A stretch of DNA of 64,000 nucleotides, taken from W1P20-047 sp045118335 (GTDB lineage: Bacteria > Actinomycetota > Coriobacteriia > Coriobacteriales > Eggerthellaceae). Positions 1-5,891 of the stretch are shown in pieces. Both the position numbers and the translations under genes were made by a program. The notes below the pieces were generated by a model that worked only from the letters and a program-made list of their open reading frames with translations, had not been told where the DNA came from and made no database searches. The DNA lies in NCBI GenBank assembly GCA_045118335.1, contig JBGUXY010000034.1, positions 1 through 64,000 of the forward strand. The letters are read 5' to 3'. The first letter of the stretch is position 1. Each line of letters starts with the position of its first letter.

Positions 1-10
1 ACGCACATAT

Positions 11-87
11 GGCCCTGTCGTCTAGCGGTTTAGGACGCCGCCCTCTCAAGGCGGAGATCGCCAGTTCGAATCTGGTCAGGGCTACCA
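11..87 (+). tRNA. tRNA-Glu (anticodon CTC)
   Basis: The acceptor stem GGCCCTG (11-17) pairs with CAGGGCT (77-83), starting with a G-U pair. It is followed by discriminator A84 and an encoded CCA (85-87). The anticodon loop CTCTCAA sits between CCGCC and GGCGG and gives anticodon CTC, reading GAG. The T arm carries GTTCGAATC. A strong terminator follows directly, so this tRNA ends its transcript. Confidence 0.95.
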
Positions 88-97
88 CAAACGAGCA

Positions 98-126
98 GGT
101 CACCGGGATATCTCGGTGACCTTTTT
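98..126 (+). terminator. Rho-independent terminator of tRNA-Glu
   Basis: A perfect 8-bp stem, GGTCACCG (98-105) and CGGTGACC (114-121), encloses an 8-nt loop and is followed at once by five T residues. This is the clearest intrinsic terminator in the window. Confidence 0.9.
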
Positions 127-670
127 GTTTGCATTATACAACTAGGGGATATGATGGGGGATATCTGTTCGTTTAAGCAGTCTTTAGGAGATTGATAACT
201 GGGGCAGCCTTTCGGGTTTGAGCATCTGTAATTGCGGGGTTATAGGGTGTTTCTCTTTGTTCTTCTAAATAGTTTTCGCAGGTCAACCTCATCAAAATGC
301 CGTTTATAGTTGGTTGCCCCCAACCACGCAGCTGGGCAAAACGCGTTGGTAAAATTTGCCCGTTTACCCAGCTCAAACCAAAAAGCACCCTCAACTAGTT
401 CCATGGTCCCAACTAGGAAGGTGGACAAAACGTGGGGTTATTGGACAACCCCACAAACCATACGAATTAATTGAGTGCTGGCAATTATCAGATAGGGAAA
501 AAGCGTGACTGGCGACCGCTGTCGGCACAGGTGAAAGCCGCTATAGTGGCGGAATAATACATTTTCTCGATTCCACTAGCCGGCAAACTACCACTTTTGG
601 CTCTTGAACATCACGAAAGCCTGAGTAGTGGGTAGTCGCGCAAGCGAAACCGCGGTTTTTGACATGAAAA
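127..670. other. Gene-free, AT-richer stretch; possible decayed coding DNA
   Basis: About 550 bp without a convincing gene. Base composition is visibly more AT-rich than the rest of the window. Two overlapping short minus-strand frames (240-428 and 173-394) read as plausible protein-like sequence in different frames, as an old frameshifted gene would. Neither has a good ribosome-binding site, and I recognise no family. A GTGGGT-type motif (627-633) and an oppositely oriented ACTACCACTTTT (587-598) lie at its right end, near the lipoprotein promoter. Confidence 0.4.
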
Positions 671-730
671 TCCGACTTGTGGGTCATAGTAGTCCGATTA
701 GTGGGTTTTATCGGCCAATCATCTTATAAT
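671..730 (+). promoter_or_regulatory. Lipoprotein promoter with two direct-repeat sites
   Basis: A consensus -10 box TATAAT lies at 725-730. Upstream are two near-identical 14-bp direct repeats, TCCGACTTGTGGGT (671-684) and TCCGATTAGTGGGT (693-706). They start exactly 22 bp apart, about two helical turns. The second repeat ends 18 bp before the -10 and so occupies the -35 position, where no TTGACA-like box is present. That arrangement suits an activator binding tandem sites. The regulator is unknown. Confidence 0.55.
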
Positions 731-798
731 CTACGTCGTTAGAGAAGTATGCGATTCGTACCAATCGCAAGAACCGGGAGCACAAGGAGGTAACCCTC

Positions 799-1242
799 AT
801 GAAAAAGGTGGCATTGGTTGCATTGCTCGTGTGCGCTGCGTTGCTTGCCGCATGTGGCGCAGCGGGGCCAAACCTCAACTCGCTGGCCATACATAGCGCC
901 GAGCGGACTGGTGATCAGGCCGTGAAAGTGGAGGTCAGCTTCGACCAGGAGTACGAAGATGTTATCGTGTCGTTCCATTCGGATGTCAACAACGACACGT
1001 TTGAGGGCGAGGCCCTCTATTCATACACGCTTGGCAAGGTCGAACCTGGGCAGATGTACACGGTGGAAGCGAATGACGACGACGAGTGGTCGTTTTCGGG
1101 CACGTTCAAGCAGGTCAGAGTCGACAAGGATGGTCCGCAGATCGTCGCGCCGAACATGAAGGACGAAGTGATCAAGGTCAACGTCTTAAACGGCGTGGAT
1201 AATCTGCTCGAAACCGAAGTCGCAGCAAATGGCGGGGAATAA
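799..1242 (+). CDS. Small secreted lipoprotein of unknown function
   Basis: This is a 147-residue protein with a textbook lipoprotein signal: basic MKK, a hydrophobic stretch, then the lipobox LLAAC with Cys19 as the lipidation site. The mature part is hydrophilic and acidic, with a beta-rich look and no catalytic motif I recognise. A strong Shine-Dalgarno sequence (AAGGAGG, about 784-790) fixes the ATG start. The gene stands alone behind its own promoter with tandem repeats, and it converges on the HIT gene across a long hairpin. It is probably anchored to the outer face of the membrane. The function is not known, and I would not assign it to a transporter because no permease is adjacent on the same strand. 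Confidence 0.85.
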   Translation: MKKVALVALLVCAALLAACGAAGPNLNSLAIHSAERTGDQAVKVEVSFDQEYEDVIVSFHSDVNNDTFEGEALYSYTLGKVEPGQMYTVEANDDDEWSFSGTFKQVRVDKDGPQIVAPNMKDEVIKVNVLNGVDNLLETEVAANGGE

Positions 1243-1283
1243 AGCAGATAGCGGACAACAGAGAAATAGGGATGATGAGAAAG

Positions 1284-1316
1284 GATGAGAAATAGGGACG
1301 GGTTCGTTTTCTCATC
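1284..1316. repeat. REP-like hairpin (RAYT-type palindrome)
   Basis: GATGAGAAA (1284-1292) and TTTCTCATC (1308-1316) form a perfect 9-bp stem around a loop containing TAGGGACGGGTTCG. A stem with a GGGACGG-containing loop resembles the REP elements mobilised by REP-associated tyrosine transposases in many gut bacteria. A partial copy of the left side (GAGAAATAGGGA, 1261-1272) precedes it. No RAYT gene is in the window. Confidence 0.5.
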
Positions 1317-1330
1317 ACGATCCCAGATAC

Positions 1331-1388
1331 CATCAAAGGGGATAGCCACTGTTATGCATTGTCAGAGCAGTGACTATCCCCTTTGATG
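1331..1388. terminator. Long hairpin between convergent genes
   Basis: A perfect 15-bp inverted repeat, CATCAAAGGGGATAG (1331-1345) and CTATCCCCTTTGATG (1374-1388), extends inward by five more pairs after one mismatch and leaves a 16-nt loop. It lies between the ends of the convergent lipoprotein and HIT genes, so a bidirectional terminator is the natural reading. It lacks a strong T run on either side. Confidence 0.6.
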
Positions 1389-1456
1389 AAAAGAGCGTGC
1401 TGCTCGGGTGCGAGTTTGCTTTGAGCCCAAGCGGCACGCTGGTGAAAAAGAGACCG

Positions 1457-1822
1457 CTAGTCGTTGTCGTAGCGCTGGCTGTTCTCGAAGGTGGCGCGGC
1501 CGAAGAGTACGCCGCCCATCATGTGCATGTGCAGATGAGGCACGCTGGCAGCGGAATCCGGACCGGTGTTCATGATGGTGCGGTAGCCGCTTTCGTGCAC
1601 GCCCTTGATCTTGGCGATTTCCGGCAGGGTTTTCAGCATGTGGCCCAGAACCTCTTCCGGTACATCGTCGTTGAGGTTCTCGTAGTGCTTCTTGGGGACC
1701 AGTAGGGTGTGTACGGGGGCTTCGGGCTCCACGTCGTCGAACGCCATGCAGATATCGTCTTCGTAGACGGGCTTCGAGGGGATTTCGCCGGATATGATCT
1801 TGCAGAAGATGCAATCGCTCAT
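1457..1822 (-). CDS. HIT-family nucleotide hydrolase/transferase (Hint-like)
   Basis: A 121-residue cytosolic protein of the histidine-triad family, which hydrolyses nucleoside phosphoramidates and related AMP conjugates. The N-terminus has the zinc-type CIFCKI motif, then the family pattern in which bulky residues follow the IPSKPVYED segment. The active-site triad appears as HLHMHM near the C-terminus, where the middle His is the nucleophile in this family. I start at the ATG at 1822, preceded by a purine-rich AGAGAAAGG, rather than an ATG 17 codons upstream. The length is usual for Hint proteins. The gene stands alone and converges with the lipoprotein gene. Confidence 0.93.
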   Translation of the reverse strand: MSDCIFCKIISGEIPSKPVYEDDICMAFDDVEPEAPVHTLLVPKKHYENLNDDVPEEVLGHMLKTLPEIAKIKGVHESGYRTIMNTGPDSAASVPHLHMHMMGGVLFGRATFENSQRYDND

Positions 1823-2037
1823 GTATGTACCTTTCTCTTTTGCTCGATTTGGGTGCGTTGGCACGTATACCATAGTGTAACCCTAGCAGAAGCCATGATT
1901 CTTCCTCCCGAGTGGGTGGAACACAACAACGATAGATGGCCTGGTAGATGAATGCATGCGACACAGGCAAATGCCGCGTGAGCATGGCGTGAAGGCTTGG
2001 TAATGGGCGAGTGTATGGCAGAGTCCGCGATAGGGGC

Positions 2038-4881
2038 TTATTCTTGGACCTTCATGGCTATCTCGAGTGGCACCTTGCGGATGCGGCGCACGTGCATTAT
2101 CGCAACCAGTGCGTAAGCGATCATGCCGACCACAACCAGCAAAGCCAGACACGACGGCGGGATGATGAGGGGGAAGTTGCCCGAATAATCCATAAAGATT
2201 ACCTTCAGCAGCACGGATATAAGCAAGATGATGAGCGGGATGCTCGCCACCAGGCTAAACAGCACCCAGCAGGTGATAGGCCTGATGTAGAGCCCGTCGA
2301 CTTCCAGGTCATGGTATCCAAACACCTTCATATAGCTGATGGAGCGCGCGCTGCGGTCGATTACCGTCTTCGTGAGCAGGAATACCAATATGACGTAGAT
2401 GGGAACGGACATGAGCATCATCATGCGCACGATTTTGCCCATGGACTCCTCGAGCTGATCGCTCATCTTCGTCATGTCATCGGGCACGATAACGGTGGCC
2501 ACGTAGCGCTCGTCCAGGTTCAGCTCGCATGCGCTCGCGTATGCGTTGAAGTAGTCGGCATCGTTTCCGAACATGCGATTGAAGTCGTCCAAGGTCATGT
2601 AGATGTTCGTGTCGGATTCGTTAGAGGCCACATCGGCGACTGTTATGGTGTGGCGTTTGCCCTCGTGGCGGTTCACAAGCTCCACTTCGTTACCAGGCTT
2701 GGCTTCCGTCTTCTGCGGCAGCCCCCTGCCTACGACCACATGGCCATCAGAGACATCGATATCGGTCCAGTAGCGGCTGTCAGGTTGGATGCCGTACACG
2801 GAAACCGTCTCGAACTTGTTGCCCCAGGAATGAGCGATGTCGACGGTTCCCACGGCAAACTTCTCCGCCTGTCCGATAGCTTCGGCATCATTGTCCTGTG
2901 TGTTCACCACGTGGGCATCTTCGTCGATTTCCGACGCTAGCCGCAAGTCGTCGAGCAGGTCGTCGTCGAGGCCGCGCACGAGGTCCAGGTCGGCACGCGT
3001 CTGCTCGTCGAGGTTGGTTATAAGGTCCAGGTCGGCACGCGTCTGCCCGTCCACGTCGTTGACCAGTTCTATGTCGTCGAGTGTTTGGGTATCCAGGGTC
3101 GAGAAGTATTGGAGGTCGGCAAGGGTCTGGGTGTCGGCGGCGGCAAGAAGCAGGGCATCATCTGCCGTGGGCGTTGCGTTTCGCATGCGCATCGCGGCGT
3201 CCAAGACGTCTTGATTCTCACGCAGCCGATCAAGCGTGTCCATCAGTTCTCGATTGTCCTGCAGTCGGTCGGCGGCATCCACGAGCTTTTGGTTGCGCTG
3301 CAGCCGCTCGATGGCATCCACGAGCTCGTCGTTGCCGGCCAATCGGTCTAGCGCATCCACGGCCTCGCGGTTTTCCTCGACTCGATCATGGTCTTCCAAC
3401 AGCCTGAGCTGGGCGGCGTAGCGGTCCAGCTCTTCCTCGGTTCCCTCGAGTTCGAGCGGGGTCTTCAGCACGTATTGGTGGGGAGCCGCCACGGTGTCGC
3501 GCAGCTGCAGCGCGTAGTTGTGCACCACTGGCAGCATGCAGATGCCAAACAGCAGTAGCAAGCTTGCGAACATGATGCCGAAGAAAAGCGTGACGAAGTG
3601 GCTGGCGTTGCGTAGCAGCACTCGCAGGCGGAATCGCGTGGCGTATCGCAGCCCCGATGGCAAAACGATGGTGGCATTGCGCCTGCGCGAGGCGACTTCG
3701 TGGCGCAGGAACTGCAACGGCGTGAACTTCATCTTGCGCATAAGGCCGAACAGGGTGATTCCAACGAGCATCGCGTAGGGCACCACGGCCGTTAGCAGAA
3801 CCACGCGTCCGTTCCAATGTCCAACATAAGGAGGAAGGCTGTAGCTGTGGTAATAGAGGCCTTTCATGGGATCGCCCAGCAGCGTCAGCCCCACGGATAG
3901 CCCCACGATGATGGCAAGCAAGCCCACGACTGCGGGCAGCACCATGTAGTGGCGAACGATCTCGCCCTTGCGCCACCCGCTTGCCAGCATCGTGCCGATG
4001 ACGGCGCTCTCCGCTTCGATGGTGGCGCTGGTGAGCACCACGAACACGAAGGCCATGATCACCACCAGCATGAACAACAGCACCGTCCACATCGTCTGGT
4101 CGTGCGTCACATCGTCTAGGGCGTAGCCAATCGCCTGGTTATCCTCGGCATCGAGGATCTCGCTCACCACGGCGCCGTGGTCGATGAGCGCATCGACCAT
4201 GTCCTCCTCGATGTCGGTCCGCTGCGCCTGGTCGAGCGCCTGGTCGTCGAAGACGTACGAATAGCTGTACACCTCGCTTCCCGCGTTGATCTGCCGATAT
4301 GCCTCGGGAGCCATTTGCGCTACGGTAAATGTGAGGGTGTCGAACATGAAGTTGTTGTTGTCTGTGAAAAGCGCCTGATAATCGGGAAGGGTCATGATGC
4401 CGGATATCGTATAGTTCCGACCGTCGAGCACGACGGTATCGCCTACGGAAAGACCGTGGTTTTCCATGAACACGCGGTCGAGCGCCACTTCGCCATCTGT
4501 TGCGGGTGCGTTGCCTTCCGCATAGGCTGCCAGGTTCAATTCCGCACGGTTCGCGTATACACGTGCCGTGATGACGCCCGCGACCGGCCCGTCGGGAATC
4601 TTCAGCGATACCTGGCGGTAGAAGTCGGGGTACACGCTCACGCCGAGGCCTTCAACGGCCTCGATGGCTTCGTCGTCGGGCTCGAAGTCGCAGGTGAACC
4701 TGCCGTCTTCGATGTTATACGCCGCAGGCATTTCCTCGATGATTTCCTGGATGCTGCTCGCTGCCAAAAGGTAGCCGCTCGTGAATGCAGTGGCGAACGC
4801 CATCATCAAGAACAGTCCCAGGTACTTGCCCAGGTTGCCGCGCAGTTCGCGCGCGAAACGCTTGTTTTGGGGGTTGGCCAT
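2038..4881 (-). CDS. FtsX-like ABC transporter permease with internal tandem repeats
   Basis: This 947-residue membrane protein of the MacB/FtsX/LolE exporter type works with the ATPase encoded just upstream. One transmembrane segment lies near residues 15-35. A large external domain follows, then a cluster of four segments (roughly 255-460), a second very large external region, and three more segments at the C-terminus. This is the layout of long, duplicated FtsX permeases. The second external region carries five 13-residue repeats (residues 504-568) and five 14-residue repeats (582-651), rich in Asp, Leu and Arg and predicted helical. The start chosen is the ATG at 4881, which follows the ATPase stop by one base. 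An upstream in-frame start would overlap the ATPase by 65 nt. The substrate is unknown; family members export peptides, lipids or lipoproteins, or act as sensors. Confidence 0.88.
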   Translation of the reverse strand: MANPQNKRFARELRGNLGKYLGLFLMMAFATAFTSGYLLAASSIQEIIEEMPAAYNIEDGRFTCDFEPDDEAIEAVEGLGVSVYPDFYRQVSLKIPDGPVAGVITARVYANRAELNLAAYAEGNAPATDGEVALDRVFMENHGLSVGDTVVLDGRNYTISGIMTLPDYQALFTDNNNFMFDTLTFTVAQMAPEAYRQINAGSEVYSYSYVFDDQALDQAQRTDIEEDMVDALIDHGAVVSEILDAEDNQAIGYALDDVTHDQTMWTVLLFMLVVIMAFVFVVLTSATIEAESAVIGTMLASGWRKGEIVRHYMVLPAVVGLLAIIVGLSVGLTLLGDPMKGLYYHSYSLPPYVGHWNGRVVLLTAVVPYAMLVGITLFGLMRKMKFTPLQFLRHEVASRRRNATIVLPSGLRYATRFRLRVLLRNASHFVTLFFGIMFASLLLLFGICMLPVVHNYALQLRDTVAAPHQYVLKTPLELEGTEEELDRYAAQLRLLEDHDRVEENREAVDALDRLAGNDELVDAIERLQRNQKLVDAADRLQDNRELMDTLDRLRENQDVLDAAMRMRNATPTADDALLLAAADTQTLADLQYFSTLDTQTLDDIELVNDVDGQTRADLDLITNLDEQTRADLDLVRGLDDDLLDDLRLASEIDEDAHVVNTQDNDAEAIGQAEKFAVGTVDIAHSWGNKFETVSVYGIQPDSRYWTDIDVSDGHVVVGRGLPQKTEAKPGNEVELVNRHEGKRHTITVADVASNESDTNIYMTLDDFNRMFGNDADYFNAYASACELNLDERYVATVIVPDDMTKMSDQLEESMGKIVRMMMLMSVPIYVILVFLLTKTVIDRSARSISYMKVFGYHDLEVDGLYIRPITCWVLFSLVASIPLIILLISVLLKVIFMDYSGNFPLIIPPSCLALLVVVGMIAYALVAIMHVRRIRKVPLEIAMKVQE
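2929..3372 (-). repeat. Tandem 39-bp and 42-bp coding repeats in the ABC permease
   Basis: On the minus strand, 3372-3178 encodes five consecutive 13-residue units of the type N-x-E-L-V-D-A-x-D-R-L-x-x. After a 13-residue linker, 3138-2929 encodes five 14-residue units of the type L-D-x-Q-T-R-A-D-L-D-L-x-x-x. Adjacent units are similar at DNA level, for example around 2975-3055, so the array grew by duplication. Both periods suggest amphipathic helices or a coiled coil outside the membrane. Confidence 0.85.
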
Positions 4882-4882
4882 G

Positions 4883-5590
4883 CTACCACTCCAACTGCCT
4901 AGCGGGCAGCCGATGTCCGTTGAGGACGTTTTCCACCAGTCTGCCATCGCGCAGGCGAAGGATGCGGTGCGCCATGTGCTTGATGGCGTCGTTGTGGGTC
5001 ACGATAACCACCGTGCAGCCATAATCGCGGTTCACTTGCTCCACCAGCTCCAAAATCTCTTTGGACGTGTGGTAGTCCAACGCGCCGGTGGGCTCATCGC
5101 ATAGTAGCAGCCCGGGGTTTTTCACCAAAGCCCTTCCGATGGCGCAACGCTGCTGCTGGCCGCCGGATACTTGATGGGGGAACTTGTCGCGATGCTCCCA
5201 CAGCCCCAGGGATCGTAACAGTTGCTCTAGGGGTAGGGGTGCTTTGGAGAGGTATTCGCAGACCTCGATGTTCTCCTTCACCGTCAGGTCGCCGACGAGG
5301 TTGTAGAACTGGAACACGAATCCCAGCTCGCGACGGCGGTAGTCGACCAGCGCCTTGTCGGGTAGGCAGGTTATATCGACTCCGTCGACCACTATGCTTC
5401 CGCTATCGGCGTTCTCCAAACCACCGACTAGGTTCAAAAAGGTCGACTTGCCCGAACCCGAGGGTCCCAGCAGGACGCATATCTCGCCCTTGCCCAACGT
5501 CACGTCGACATCTTTTAGCACCTCTACTCGGGCCTCTCCTTCGCCATAGTGCTTTCGCAGGTTTTCCACCTGCAAGTACGCTTCTGTCAC
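4883..5590 (-). CDS. ABC transporter ATP-binding protein (MacB/LolD type)
   Basis: A 235-residue ATPase with Walker A GPSGSGKST (about residues 39-47), Q-loop FQFYNLVG, signature SGGQQQR, and Walker B LLLCDEPTGALD followed by the H-loop in VIVTHND. The DEPTGALD sequence is typical of ATPases that power FtsX-type permeases rather than importers. The gene is first in a two-gene operon with the large permease (stop and start separated by one base) and is presumably cotranslated with it. Expression is probably controlled through the two 16-bp dyads just upstream. Substrate unknown. Confidence 0.93.
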   Translation of the reverse strand: MTEAYLQVENLRKHYGEGEARVEVLKDVDVTLGKGEICVLLGPSGSGKSTFLNLVGGLENADSGSIVVDGVDITCLPDKALVDYRRRELGFVFQFYNLVGDLTVKENIEVCEYLSKAPLPLEQLLRSLGLWEHRDKFPHQVSGGQQQRCAIGRALVKNPGLLLCDEPTGALDYHTSKEILELVEQVNRDYGCTVVIVTHNDAIKHMAHRILRLRDGRLVENVLNGHRLPARQLEW

Positions 5591-5605
5591 GGTGCCTCCG
5601 CTTGA

Positions 5606-5658
5606 GTTAGGTATACATAACTCTTTGAGGGTACCACTATAAGTTAGGATTGTCTAAC
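5606..5658 (-). promoter_or_regulatory. Exporter promoter with two 16-bp dyad operators
   Basis: On the minus strand, GTTAGACAATCCTAAC (5658-5643) and GTTATGTATACCTAAC (5621-5606) share the form GTTA-n8-TAAC. Their centres are 37 bp apart. A -10-like TATAGT (5640-5635) lies between them, so a bound dimer on either site would block the polymerase. The size and symmetry fit TetR-family operators. No TetR gene is in the window. Confidence 0.6.
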
Positions 5659-5837
5659 GATACATTGCGCAGCCGATGTGTAGCTAAGCGAGCACTCGTG
5701 TCGCATGAACAAGCCTACATGGGCGGCAGAATCGCTGCGATGTTGGGCCGGGGTTGGGTTCGTGTAGGGTTTCGGTAAGCTCTGCGTTGGAAATCACGCA
5801 TTCAAAAATTTACGAACACCAGGTCAGAGTATGGTTA

Positions 5838-5849
5838 TACAATATTGTA
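5838..5849 (+). promoter_or_regulatory. 12-bp palindrome overlapping a likely -10 of the SARP gene
   Basis: TACAATATTGTA is a perfect palindrome whose left half supplies a -10-like TACAAT, 49 bp before the likely start codon. A related ACAAT/ATTGT array lies before trxA. Operator function is inferred. Confidence 0.4.
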
Positions 5850-5865
5850 AGTTTCCCCATGAGAA

Positions 5866-5889
5866 CCTCCTCGACGTGTGCGGAGGAGG
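5866..5889 (+). promoter_or_regulatory. Hairpin masking the SARP gene ribosome-binding site
   Basis: CCTCCTC (5866-5872) is exactly complementary to GAGGAGG (5883-5889), with a 10-nt loop. The right arm is the Shine-Dalgarno sequence of the start codon at 5892/5895. In the mRNA this stem would hide the ribosome-binding site, so translation of the regulator may be conditional. Confidence 0.55.
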
Positions 5890-5891
5890 AC

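Noticed and set aside
2011..2940. Plus-strand open frame opposite the ABC permease
   Set aside because: His/Val/Asp-rich shadow of the permease; no start signals.
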